Shown one piece after another: positions 41,997 through 52,746 of a DNA stretch of 64,000 bases. Position 1 is the first letter of the stretch. Each line of letters opens with the position of its first letter. The DNA comes from Liopterus haemorrhoidalis (lineage: Eukaryota; Arthropoda; Insecta; Coleoptera; Dytiscidae). The notes under the pieces are model-generated. The model searched no databases. It worked only from the letters and a program-made list of their open reading frames with translations, and was not told where the DNA came from. Location: assembly GCA_963971575.1 (NCBI GenBank), contig OZ020616.1:34204306-34268305 (forward strand), written 5' to 3'. Position numbers and translations under genes: made by a program.

Positions 41997-43036
41997 AAAA
42001 AAATTGATGTGAAGTGTGAATTTTCACACATTTCTGGGTTTTGCAGGTATTTAGTAACTGAACGATGATTATTTGGGATGCCAAAACAAATTTTATGTCA
42101 AAATATTTTTTTATGAATTTTAACTCGAATGCCTAATACCATTATTTAAGTTTCTAAATATATGCAGTATTTTTTTTATATAGCAAAGTTCATTAAGATT
42201 TTGAAAATTGCACCTATGGCTTCCATTGGTTGCTTACATCATAAGTCCCGCCCTTTGATTTTGTCAAACATAGAATTAAATTATAATTTCAACACATTCC
42301 ACTGGTTATTAAATTTACGCTTTTACTAGAATTTTAACAAAATAATTTAAACAAAATAAAAATGCAAAAAAAAAAAAAACAAAAAATAAAATCAACAGGA
42401 TTCGAACCCTAGTTTGCAAGTTATTTGCAAGTTTCTTATATTATTAAGCGTACGACAAATCCAATCACGCCACGAGAGCTACTGTTTAAGTATGTTACAC
42501 AACGTATTAAATACTTAACATATTTTAGTTAAAAACACAAAAAATGCGTTATTTTCCGAAAACATAATTTGATCAAAAATTCCTGTTGCACTATTCCGGT
42601 TCACACCAATGTACATCAGTTAGAATTTTTTCAGATCTTTAGTTTAAACCATCTGGGCTACAGGTGTGGGACAAAAATTTTTTTGCACAATTTTGGCAAA
42701 AATCGCATCAAACTAATTTATTTTACAAAAATAAAATTTTGATTGTTAATCCACGTACTAAGGGCTTTCATTTGATACCCTACTCAGAATTTAAAAAAAA
42801 TATTTTTTTTTTTCGATGAGCACATATTTGTTTATATTTTTAGAAGGATATGTTTTTTAGATGTTTTAGTATTTTTCCTATGTGCGGGTCAAAGAGTTGT
42901 ATAAGCATGCCAAATTTCAACTCTCTAGGTTTAGCCGTTTGGCTACAATTTTTACCGAACAGACAGACAGACAGACAGACAGACGACAAAATGCCGGTAT
43001 AAGGGTTTTTTGGTCATACCTACAAAACCCTAAAAA
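41997..43036 (-). mobile_element. Helentron-associated element, copy 3, inserted in gypsy
   Basis: Full-length family member (about 1040 bp), minus-oriented: hairpin GTGTGAATTTTCACAC at 42014-42029, subterminal repeats GGGTTTTGCAGGTA and TACCTACAAAACCC, and GTCT tract (42960-42985). It sits between the gypsy leader and pol remnant without an obvious target duplication, as expected for Helitron-type insertion. Its tRNA-like module (42395-42480) is different in sequence from copies 1, 2 and 5. Confidence 0.75.
42395..42480 (-). other. tRNA-like module (type 2) inside copy 3
   Basis: Minus strand: GTGGCGTGATTGGATTTG (A-box-like) and AGGGTTCGAATCCTG (perfect B box), about 55 nt apart with an expanded AACTTGCAAATAACTTGCAA direct repeat between them. 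Apart from the B box it shares no clear identity with the type 1 module of copies 1, 2 and 5. Confidence 0.6.
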
Positions 43037-43081
43037 GGCAGAAGATTTAAAAGATAGATATAAAAATAATTTTGAGACACA

Positions 43082-43480
43082 GGGTCAAGAAATTAAGTGA
43101 AGTACCTCGAGGATGCATTGTGTATAGGAATTCCAGATTTGAAAAGATATGGAGACATAATAAAAGAAACAGAATTTCCAAGTTCCTATATAATAAAAAC
43201 AGAACGGGGAAATATAAGAAGAAATAAACGCCATTTTATAATAACTAATTTGAAAAATAAGAAAAGTACAATTTCGTATTCTGTCTTCGAAGATTTTGAA
43301 AAAGAAAACAATCGAGAAGAAGCTGCTAGAGAAGAAGATAAGCCCAATCAAATCCACAATAATATTAATGTTTCAGGTGTTCCAACTGGGCCTTACGTGA
43401 CACAATATGGAAAAAAATACGACCACCTGATCGATTTCACTACTAAAAAGAAAGGAAGATGCCGTGTTTGTTATACATAA
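43082..43480 (+). pseudogene. Gypsy pol C-terminal remnant
   Basis: The frame includes LKRYGDIIKETEFPSSYIIK then TERGNIRRNKRHFIITN, the standard end of gypsy integrase/pol proteins (P.SY.V.T..G...RRNR.HL). An acidic EKENNREEAAREEDK stretch and TGPYVTQYGKKYDHLIDFTT (cognate of TRYGR...P) lead into the polypurine tract and the 3' LTR, where the frame ends by reading into LTR sequence. Protease, RT, RNase H and the integrase core are absent. Confidence 0.75.
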
Positions 43481-43615
43481 TAGTTTTTATGTATATGTAT
43501 ATTAATGTAACAAGGGAATGATTTGTTATGACAGCTGAGGGGAGGAAATTTGACATTATAAATATAAAATATATTAATTACAATTATTCATAGTTTATTA
43601 AAACTATACGGTCAC

Positions 43616-43948
43616 TGAGGCATAGACCTATGTCGCATGTAGAACTACTAGAAAACAGTTCACGATCACAGTTGTTTGATCGCGTTGTTTGTGAAAAAGG
43701 ACACATTTTCGTATCCACATACGCATGTAGCAACAACCTAGAGACACCAGGCGTCTGAGTAAAAATTATTTGATGTGTATCCCCACAGCGCGAACACTAG
43801 AACACAAATGGTTATACAGTCTCGCATAGGCGCCCGAAAAGGGGGGGGGCAAGATGGGTCATTTTCCCCCTCCCCCTGGATTTCGGAACCAATTACCAAT
43901 TCGTATCTTAGAAAAAAAAAAATTTTATTATTTAAATATAAAATACAT
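43616..43948. other. No recognised gene
   Basis: Includes a run of nine guanines at 43841-43849 followed by a C-rich tract, and overlapping short frames on both strands that show no motif. Confidence 0.5.
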
Positions 43949-45431
43949 AAAAAAAATTGATGTGAAGTGTGAGTTTTCACACATTTTAGGGTTTCGCAGG
44001 TATTTAGTAACTGAATGATGATTATTTTGGATGCTAAAACAAATTTTATGTCAAAATATTTTTTTATGAATTTTAATTCGAATGCCTAATACCATTATTT
44101 AAGTTTCTAAATATGTGCAGTATTTTTTTATATAGCAAGGTTCATTAAGATTTTGAAAATTGTGCCTATGGCTTCCATTATTTCCATTATTATCGCCCTC
44201 TGATTTCGCATACATTCAAACATAAAATTAAATTATTATTTCAACACTTCCCACTGGTTATTAAATTTACGCTTTTAAAAATTAAATGAAACATTTATCA
44301 AAATATTACTAGAATTTTGACAAAATAATTTAAATTAAATAAAAATGCGCAAAAAAAAACAGAAAAATTAAAATTGACAGGATTCGAACTGTAGTTTGCA
44401 AATTACTAAGCGATGACACAACGCACAACGCTACGGGCGCTTACTTAGTTGCTGTGTTACATAGCGAATTAAATATTTAACATATTTTAGTTAAAAAGTC
44501 AAAAAATGCGTTATTTTCCGAAAACATAATCCAATCAAAAATTCCTGTTGCACTATTCCGTTTCACACCAATGTACATTACTTAGAATTTTTTTCAGATT
44601 TTTAGTTTCAGCCATCTGGGCTAGAGGGCGTGGGACAATTTTTTTTGCACAATTTTGGCAAAATACGCGTCAAAATAATTTATTTTGCAAAAATAAAATT
44701 TTGATCGTTAATCCACGTACTAAGGGCTTTCATTTGATACCCTACTCAGAATTTAAAAAAATATTTTTTTTTTTCGATGAGCACATATTTTTTTATATTT
44801 TTAGGGGGATATGATTTTAACCCTGTACTGCATGAATTTTTATTTTTGGCTGAAATAATTCATGAGTATTAGGAATTGGTTTTTATTGATAGAAAAATTA
44901 GTTAAAAAAATATATTTAAAATATTGATTATTATTTTTATGAAAAAATAATAATTTAGGGTTTGTGCCATACATGGAATATTATGATTCTGCATTATGTT
45001 ACAAAAGAAAATGATTCCATATTATTTGCTCGTCAATTGCTAGGTGTTCTTCATTAGGGATTAAATGCAGTCGCCCTCGAATATTTGAAAGAAAATGTCG
45101 TATCCTCTAGCTGTCCTTTCTCAATAAATTCAGAGTTATCGTTGAAGTGAAAATTCCGCTTGATATCCTCAAATCTATTGCAGCCCATTACTTGAGATAC
45201 TGTATATGTGGCATGTATGAACATTTATGAAGTAACGTTCTGATTCAGTTTTAAAAGAAAATAAAAAATAAAAATCGGAATATGCCATATATGGCACACT
45301 ATGCGGTAAAGGGTTAAGATGTTTTAGTATTTTTCCTAAGTGCGGGTCAAAGAGTTGTATAAGCATGCCAAATTTCAACTCTCTAGGTTTAGACGTTTGG
45401 CTACAATTTTTACCGAACAGACAAACAGACA
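43949..45431 (-). mobile_element. Helentron-associated element, copy 4, split by a piggyBac derivative
   Basis: Minus-oriented copy: hairpin GTGTGAGTTTTCACAC at 43969, subterminal repeat GGGTTTCGCAGGTA, type 3 tRNA-like module (44377-44443, B box AGTTCGAATCCTG, A-box-like CCGTAGCGTTGTG). It is interrupted at 44817-45317 by a TTAA-flanked element and ends inside its GACA tract at 45431, where copy 5 begins without its own first 80 bp. The two copies appear fused through the microsatellite. Confidence 0.75.
44821..45313. mobile_element. piggyBac-type non-autonomous element, TTAA TSD
   Basis: 493 bp flanked by TTAA (44817-44820, 45314-45317). Ends CCCTGTACTGCATGAA and, reversed, CCCTTTACCGCATAGT: the CCCT... 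terminus and TTAA target are diagnostic of piggyBac. The minus strand retains a fragment GRLHLIPNEEHLAIDEQIIW (about 45080-45025) resembling the N-terminal side of the piggyBac catalytic domain. The rest of the transposase is deleted. Confidence 0.92.
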
Positions 45432-45432
45432 G

Positions 45433-46412
45433 ATGCCAAAACAAATTTTATATTAAAATATTTTTTTTGTTAATTTTAATTCGAACTTCTAATACCATTA
45501 TTTAGGTTTCTAAATAGGTGCAGTATTTTTTTTATATAGCAAGATTCATTAAGAATTTTAAAAATTGCGCCTATGGCTTCCATTGGTTGTTATAAGTTCC
45601 GCCCCTCTGATTTCGTGTACATTGAAACAGAATTAAATTATAATTTAAACAATTTCCACTGGTTAATAAATTTACGCTTTTAAAAATTAAATGCAACATT
45701 TGCCAAAATATAACTAGAATTTTGAAAAAATAATTTAAACAATATAAAAATTTAAAAAAAAAACATAAAATAATATTGTCTCTTCTCGCAGGGTTTGATC
45801 CCTTTCTAATCGAGTTACTTGGGTGAAAAGCCAGCGTCAAAACCACTACTCCAGCATACACGTTTCAGTGTAGCGTGTTACAAAGCTATAACTTGTGTAC
45901 ATTATTAGCTAAAAATCACAAAAAATGCGTTTTTTTCCAAAAACGTAATCTGATCAAAAATTCCTGTTGTACTATTCCGGTTTACACCAATATACATTAC
46001 TTAGAATTTTTTCAGATTTTTAGTTTAAACCATCTGGGCTACAGGGTGTGGGACAAAACTTGTTTTGCACAATTTTGACAAAAATCGCTTCAAAATAATT
46101 TATTTTGCAAAAATAAAAATTTGATCGTTAATCCACGTACTAAGGGCCTTCATTATTAGGCTCAGAATTATAAAAAAAAAATATTTTTTTTCGATGAGCA
46201 CATATTTGTTTTTATATTTTTAGGGGGATATGTTTTTTAGGTGTTTTAGTATTTTTCATATATGCGCGTCAAAGAGCTGTATAAGCATCCCAAATTTCAA
46301 CTCTCTAGGTTTAGCCGTTTGGCTACAATTTTTACCGAACAGACAGACAGACAGACAGACGACAAAATGACGGTATAAGGGTTTTTTGGTCATACCTACA
46401 AAACCCTAAAAA
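45433..46412 (-). mobile_element. Helentron-associated element, copy 5
   Basis: Minus-oriented, 980 bp, lacking the terminal hairpin end because it joins copy 4 at 45432. Type 1 tRNA-like module at 45787-45859 (B box region GGGATCAAACCCTGC). GTCT tract 46340-46362 and end CATACCTACAAAACCCTAAA present. Sequence is very close to copies 1 and 2. Confidence 0.75.
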
Positions 46413-46444
46413 CTGAATTTAAATATTTGACTAAATCAAAAGAA

Positions 46445-46815
46445 ATTTTCAAACAAAAGTTGTTACTCTCTTGTTGTAAAGCCAATTTATTCAAATAAAT
46501 TTTTGCTAAATATTTCTCTCTTACGGACTATTCGGAAAAAACTTGACACGTAAAGTTCCATTTCTGGTTAACCGATTTATACCAAAAGTTTATCAAATAG
46601 TGGCGTTGATGTTAAAAGCTTAAATATGAAGTTTCGTAAAAATCCGTTAACCTAAATTATCTCTACACGTGTACACGGACCACCAGAAAACAGACCGACA
46701 GACAAACATAAAAGTTGTCAAAACTTTATGTAGAGATCTGAATTCTTGGGCAGCCATCGAAATCTCGGAATGACAAAATCGGTATGGTCACAATACCTCC
46801 CCTATACTTGTGGCG
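46445..46815 (+). repeat. Dispersed repeat family B, copy 2
   Basis: Aligns by eye with 16895-17335: CATTTCTGGTTAACCGATTT, GTTAAAAGCTTAAATATGAA, a short GACA tract (46690-46705), CAAAACTTTATGTAGAGATC and AAAATCGGTATGGTCACA. It adjoins the Helentron-type copy 5. Confidence 0.65.
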
Positions 46816-46939
46816 ATCGATAATAATGGATATGTAAATGTATATGAATGTATTGAATGATATAAAGTATAGTTTAATAACAATAAAAATATATTTAATG
46901 AAAGTTGAAATGTCAGAATAACTAGGCAACACAGTACAG

Positions 46940-47451
46940 CAGCGGTCTTAAACTTGTAAACTTAATACGAGGATCCCTTTGAGCTTTTTCTCGATTCTCA
47001 CGTTTTAACGAATGAATGGGGCTTTTTTTGACAAAATGGTCAGAAGTGATAACTTTGTTCTGCTTATTAATGGAACACAGTGTTTAAATAAGTTTATTTT
47101 ATTTAAATGACATACACAATTTAATATGTATTATATTTTCACTCATCACTCTCAATAATATGACTATGGTAACCTTTAGAAAATTTACCGACTTGAGTGG
47201 ATATTCCAACAAAAAGGCCAAATTAATCGTTAAAAGTTACTAGGTTTCAATATCTAGTTCCACTTAAACCAAAGGAACAGACTATAAGCAATTTTTAAAT
47301 ATGGAGGATTTATTCATCTACCAGTTTGGTCATATCTTAAAAATAATTATTTAAATGTCATTAGAATTAATTTTTCTTTTTGAACATTGAGTTGGTCTCT
47401 ACACACGGAGCCCTAGGTGTTCACTCACGGACACCAGTTTAAGAATAACTT
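46940..47451. mobile_element. Probable hAT element with a nested MITE end
   Basis: The left CAGCGGTCTTAAACTTGT and, reversed, right AAGTTATTCTTAAACTGGTG resemble hAT ends. Flanks CAGTACAG (46932-46939) and CTGTACAG (47452-47459) agree at 7 of 8. Inside, 47236-47285 holds a degraded right end of the CAGTCTGTTCC MITE family (TATCTAGTTCCACTTAAACC, then GGAACAGACTATA). 47460-48355 shows no recognised feature. Confidence 0.55.
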
Positions 47452-48359
47452 CTGTACAGGATTGCCAACTGTTAATCTGTAAAAGGCGTTACATTCGAAT
47501 TATTTTTACCGTGATATGTTTAGGAGACTAATACTATTCGGTTGCCTATATTTGATTTCTAATTATTGAGTAACTATAATTTTAACCTAAATAGACTTTA
47601 TAACCTCTAATTTTAATTTTACCAATTCTTTTTTTAATAGTATTGCTTTTAACTCGTGTTAGTTAAAAGGTTCGCATTTCACCACAAACCTCCTGATAAA
47701 ACGAACGGTTAGATAGATTAAAAAACTACCCACTTCGTCCTCTCAGTGAATTATAGGATACCATCAAAGTTGTTTTTATAAAAATATATAAAAAATATCA
47801 TTTAAATAAGGTTTATTCTGCATTTGTTGCATTAAAGTAATGGATAATAATTATATAAAGGTCAGTATTTTTTACCTATGATGCCCTAATCCCTCTAATA
47901 AGGATAGTGTATCCCTTTAATTACGCAAAACTGGGTCCAGTATTCAGTAATACAAGAAGAGCCAGTCGTGAAAAGAATAAGTCAAACATAAAAAGTAATA
48001 TTGTAAATGTACATTTTTCATAGACTTTAATAAAAAAAATACATTTGATACTGAAAAGTTTTCATGTAATACTATAGCTAACATTATTGTTCATTCTGGT
48101 AAAAATATACACTACCAAAAGAAGTTATTTAAAAAACTGAGAACATATAAAAGACATTTTCCGGTAGGGGTATCAAGTTTGTCAGCTGTTTCCCGTTGTA
48201 TTCCCAAGTTAAATTGTTAAAAACGATTTTATTATAAACGATATAGATTCCACATGAAAAGAATCTTTTCTTAGATTACTTTATTTGAGTTCCCTTTATT
48301 TATCTGTAGGACTTCAAAATAAATTAATCTATGTACTCTTACCTGGAAAATCAACAACG

Positions 48360-49480
48360 TACCAAATTTGGTTTATGACAGTTAATGGAAAAGGCATATG
48401 AATATCGATATGCACATGTTTGTCTACTAAAAGCCTACAATAGTGTCAAACATGAATCAGTCTGGCAAGGACTAACAAATTACAATATGCCATCATAGTT
48501 AAGGAACCTGATCATACAAATTCTAGCAGGCACAGAATATATATACATAGCGAGAGGTTTACGGCTGGCGCCGTTTCTCGCTTCCTTTTTGCAAGGTAAC
48601 TCTGTCCATCCAGTTCCCATCTTGGAGCCCTCTTGCCCCCATCGTCTCCCCAAAATCCTGAGCCCAGCTTCTTGCTGGTCGCCCTAGTCTTCTTCTGCGC
48701 ATAGGAATCCACTCCCAGATCTTCTTGGGCCGTCGGTCATCTGCCATACCATGAGAGTCGTTTGTTCTCCATCGTCTCTATGACAGTATTTTCAACGATC
48801 ATAATTGCTCTTATTAGTGGATCTTGACGTGTGATATGTTCTGGAAATACATTTTTCAGATGATCGATAAAGGATAATTGATTGTTCCGATCTTCAAAAG
48901 TTATCTGGTACGGACTATAAACTGCAAATTATGAACGTGCTCAATTTTAGAAATTTCGCAACTCCTTCTCCAAAAGTCCATTTCCACGGCGCTCAGTCGG
49001 GTTTTATTTATTTTTGTGAGCTGTCAAGTTTCTGAACCGGAGATACAGATGCTTTCGACAATAGTTTTGTAGATAGCCGTTTTCGTCTTTTTCGTTGTAT
49101 TGTTATACAAAACCGGGTTTAACTGTCTGATGACACGCTTTCCTTGTCCTATTTTATTATTTATTGCATACTCACTCTTCCCTCTGCTTGATAGAGTGAC
49201 ACATATATATATGAAAGACTGGCAGTTTCTGATGATGTTATCATCTAATTTAAGGTCTCTTCCCTGTTCATAGACAATAAGACACTCCACCATATAGCTG
49301 GAGTCACCTTTGTCTTCAGCTATGAGGATCTATACCCATATGACTGCATTTATGTCCCCAGGCTTTCAGGGCCTCTTCAAGGCACAGAATACAAAAAAAA
49401 ATTAGCACTCAAAAGTCTGAAGAAATAACTTCTAATATGGGATTAAGACAAGAAGACTCTCTCCCCTATTATTCGAGTAG
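48360..49480 (+). pseudogene. LINE reverse transcriptase fragment, split by another LINE
   Basis: Left part (48373-48530): LMEKAYEYRYAHVCLLKAYN, then SVKHESVWQGLTNYNMPS, motif A of RT (cognate of LFIDFKKAYDSVKRESLW). Right part (49380-49480): YGIKTRRLSPLLFE-like, in codons equivalent to MGLRQGDSLSPLLF, the motif B region. The parts are contiguous in RT if the 840-bp insertion 48540-49379 is removed. Several stops. Confidence 0.75.
48540..49379 (-). mobile_element. 5'-truncated LINE inserted in an opposite LINE, 12-bp TSD
   Basis: Antisense LINE fragment bounded by the exact 12-bp duplication AGGCACAGAATA (48528-48539 and 49380-49391). Minus-strand coding: DLKLDDNIIRNCQSFIYICV, TLSSRGKSEYAINNKIGQGK, NPVLYNNTTKKTKTAIYKTI and VESICISGSET, then, frameshifted, MADDRRPKKIWEWIPMRRRR and LGRPARSWAQDF: the thumb and C-terminus of an RTE/CR1-like ORF2. 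The 3' end lies at 48540 with a short TATATATA tail. Confidence 0.85.
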
Positions 49481-49555
49481 ATAACGTCAGATCTAACGAC
49501 TGCTAGAGTTTCGTCAACAGGCACGAACTAGGCTTAACTCTGTGAAAGCGAAAAA

Positions 49556-49720
49556 AAGTGGAGAACAAATATCTTTTTTCGCGTTTCCAAGGGATAGAAA
49601 AATTAAAAATGAATGGATACGAAGATGCCACAGAAAGGATCGTTTTGACCCAGAAAACAAGAGAATTTGTAGTAAACATTTTAAGCATGATGAACAAATA
49701 AGATTTGTTTTCTTATAAAC
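49556..49720 (+). pseudogene. THAP zinc-finger domain fragment
   Basis: The plus-strand frame from about 49563 reads EQISFFAFPRDRKIKNEWIR, then RCHRKDRFDPENKRICSKHF and KHDEQIRFVFL before a stop. FPxxxxxxxxW and ICSxHF are the conserved core of the THAP DNA-binding domain (the C-terminal C and H zinc ligands and the W are present). The expected N-terminal CxxxC pair is not found in frame upstream. THAP domains occur in P-element transposases and in host regulators. With no flanking gene structure this is most likely a P-type transposon relic. 49721-50300 has no recognised feature. Confidence 0.75.
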
Positions 49721-52533
49721 AATTGTTATTGTATAGTTTTTTTCTGTTAAGATAGTTCTGTTTATAAATGAAATATTTGTAGTTTTTTAGTACCAGTTTT
49801 AACCCAGAAACACCCCCAAAGAAAGAAAATTTTGAGATATCATGCCTATATTTGATCCTGGTTCTACCCTATTGTATCAAATTTCGTTAAAATACGTTCA
49901 GTTGTTTTTAAAAATTGATATAACCTCCAATTTTATTAATTACTATATTATAGCAATTTGTTTTATTATTTTTATTTAAATAATAATAATATAATCTTTT
50001 ATTTTAATTTTTTTTAAATTTTTTACAATTTTTTGACAGTTTGTACATAATCATACATAATTTTATTATAAATATAATGAATGATAGATAAGGATTTTTT
50101 AAGACAAACCAACGGTCGTGTAAAGACGTTGGAATAACCACTTTGACCGATTGAGAAAAGAACAATCAGTCAGTATGTGGTATAGTAAGTCATCAATGTG
50201 CTTTAATAGACAACATTATTATATTCATTTTGAATTGAATGCTCTGACACATAATTTATATGGGTAGAAGATCATATTTACTTTATTTAAGTTATTTAGA
50301 ATTTACATAGGGGAGAGTGCAAATTATCTATTGCTAGATTGAGTATGTACATAAGTATAAGACATATAAAAGAAGTGAAATATATTGCAAAATAAAAAAA
50401 GAAAAATAATGAATAACAAATCAAGAAATTATGTAATTATGTGACAGTAAAATGGTAACTTACTGTCATTTTTGAGCCTGCAATATGAGGTCGGTATTAA
50501 CTGATGATATCCATTGTTTTGAATGTTTTTTAAAATTATAGTTATTGATTTTTATATTGTTCTCTCTGACATATTTTGTGAAGTTGTTAATGATTTTAGG
50601 TACATAATATGTGAAATGATGCTGTGCGATACATTTGTTTGTTTTGACAATTTTAATATTTGTTTTATTTCTAGTGTTGTGTGTATGTTGATTTTTTTCT
50701 AGATTAAGATTGTTTTTATTTACATATTTTAAAATGGTGTGAATGTAAATGTGTCTGATAGTCAGCAATCCAAGATTTTCAAAAAGTTTCTCAGTTGAAT
50801 AATCCCTTGGAACCTTAATTATAATTTTTAAAATTTATTTTTTTAGTTGGTTGTCCCTTGCCCCGCCCCAACCTAATAATTCCGTTTGATAATACAGATT
50901 CTACTAACGCACTATAAAAAAATTTAAGTTGTTTTAACGGTTAGTAGTTTCTGATTTTTTTAAATGCATATATATATTTTCGTATTTTTTTATTAGCCGC
51001 GTTTTTTGTGTATATCCCATTTTAAAAAAGAATCGAAGATGACTCCTAAATATGAGTAACTAATAATTTTGTGAATTTTAATAAAGCATTGGCAATTGTT
51101 TTGTTTGCAATCTGTATCGTGTATCATTATGTTGTCATAGCTTGGTAGTTTGGACCTCCTTAACGTGAATGGTATAAAGTATGACTTATCAATACCAATA
51201 TTAAATAATTTTCATTCATCCAATTTGTAATTTGATAGAGATCTTGTGTTGCAGTAACTCTCAAACAATGCCAGTTTGGACCTTCAACAAATAATACCGT
51301 ATCATCAGCTTATGACAATATTTTCCCATTCATTTTGTAGTTTAGCAGGTCATTTATGTACAATATAAATAGCAGGGGTGATAGTCCTGTTCCTTGGAGG
51401 AGACCACATGTCACTAAGCTGTCAGTGCTGACAACATTGTCAATTTTGACATCTTGTACTCTATTATGTAAATAACTTTTCAAAAATTCAAGTGGTGTAC
51501 CACGTATACCATACTTTTCAAGTTTATTTAAAAGTAGTTCATGATTCACTGTATCAAATGCTTTTTTGAGATCGAGAAATATTGCAAGACAAGGTTTGGA
51601 TCTATCAACACTAGAATAGATGTGTTCTGTTAGTTTGGCGACAGCATCACATGTTGATTTATCAGCTCGAAAACCAAATTGATTTTCATTTATAATTTTA
51701 TATTTGTTTATAAATGATGTCAGTCTGTTAAGTATTAATTTTTCTAGTAATTTAGCTATAGTACTTATTAAAGAGATCGGGCGGTAATTGGTTAAAAGGT
51801 TTTCTCCTTTTTTATGGATTGGGACTATTATCGCTCTCTTCAAACATTTTGGAAAAAATCCTGTTTGAAAACATCTATTAAATATGTCAGCTAGCGGTGC
51901 GTCGATATAATTAGCAATTTCTTGTATCAGGTTGGAAGTGATATTGTCGAACCCTGGAGATTTATTTTTTTTAAAGAAAAAATTAGTTTATTTATTTCCT
52001 CCGTATCTGTTGGGGTAAGAAAAAATGTATTTTAATTAGTTTTTATATTATTTAACATAGCTGATGTTTTATTTTTATTTTTCTTAATATTTTCGGCTAA
52101 ATTTTTCCCAACATTTTGAAATATTTATTATAACAGTCAGCTACCATTTTTTTAGATGTTATTACTTCATTATCTATTTTAACGCTTAAAATATCTTCAC
52201 TTTTATTCTTATTAGCATTACACTTATTGTACAAGGATTCTTTGAGAACAGTCTATAATTTTTGGGGGTATTGTCTCCATTTTTTAATTTTTGCAAGAAA
52301 TATTTCTTTTTTAACTGAACGATTAGTTTAGAGATTATTTTTTTATAATGTTCGTATTTGTTCTTAATATTTATATTATCCGGATCCAGCAAATATTGTT
52401 TATACAGTTTATCTCTGATTTGTATTGATTTAATTACCCCTTTTGTTATCCAATTTTTCCTTTTTGTATTTTTATTGTTTAACTGTTTTTTGTAGCTTGA
52501 GTCATTTATAGCTTTACTTACAATATCAATTAT

Positions 52534-52746
52534 TTTAACAAAACACAACGTTTCGCCAACAACGAATTTTATTGATTGTATAAGATTGTTTTCTAGTATG
52601 ATGTTATAGCACCTGAAGAAGCCAACAATGTTGTTGGCGAAACGTTGTGTTTTGTTAAAATAAACGCTTCTTGTCCAAAAAGCTGAGTGAAATTATTTCC
52701 TATTTCTACCTATATTCAAAATTGGACGTTAAATTACTAATCTACG
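52534..52746 (+). mobile_element. 213-bp Penelope-like remnant with inverted repeat, 12-bp TSD
   Basis: Flanked by the exact 12 bp AATATCAATTAT (52522-52533 and 52747-52758). Removing the insertion restores the LINE frame, so the boundaries are secure. It contains a perfect inverted repeat of about 26 bp: AACAAAACACAACGTTTCGC at 52537 and, reversed, the same at 52662. The right copy belongs to a hammerhead motif (52613-52643). Arrangements with partial inverted terminal copies are known for Penelope-like elements. No reverse transcriptase remains. Confidence 0.75.
52606..52660 (+). ncRNA. Penelope-type hammerhead ribozyme motif (candidate A)
   Basis: CTGAAGA at 52613-52619 (core CUGANGA), then GCCAACAATGTTGTTGGC (52621-52638, a seven-bp stem II GCCAACA/TGTTGGC), then GAAAC (52639-52643). 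All invariant core bases are present and stem II is strong. The best hammerhead candidate in the window. Stem I and stem III are short, as in minimal Penelope ribozymes that work as dimers. Confidence 0.65.

Larger units (their letters stand above)
41786..43610 (+). mobile_element. Gypsy-type LTR retrotransposon, internally deleted, 5-bp TSD
   Basis: Two LTRs of 151 bp (41786-41936 and 43460-43610) begin TGTCGTGTTTGTTATACAT or TGCCGTG... and end CTATACA/G, with only a handful of differences. The duplication GTCAC is exact at 41781-41785 and 43611-43615. Immediately after the 5' LTR comes TGGTATCAGGCGTGGGGTTC, a tRNA primer-binding site, tRNA-Leu-like. A polypurine tract AAAAAGAAAGGAAGA precedes the 3' LTR. 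Inside, only the pol C-terminus remains, and a Helentron-type copy (41997-43036) is inserted. No envelope gene is seen. Confidence 0.88.

Noticed and set aside
42395..42480. True tRNA gene inside the Helentron-type copy
   Set aside because: B box is perfect but arms do not pair convincingly and the spacing is stretched by an internal direct repeat.
43841..43870. G-quadruplex from the nine-G run
   Set aside because: Only one long G run; four runs needed for an intramolecular quadruplex are not present.
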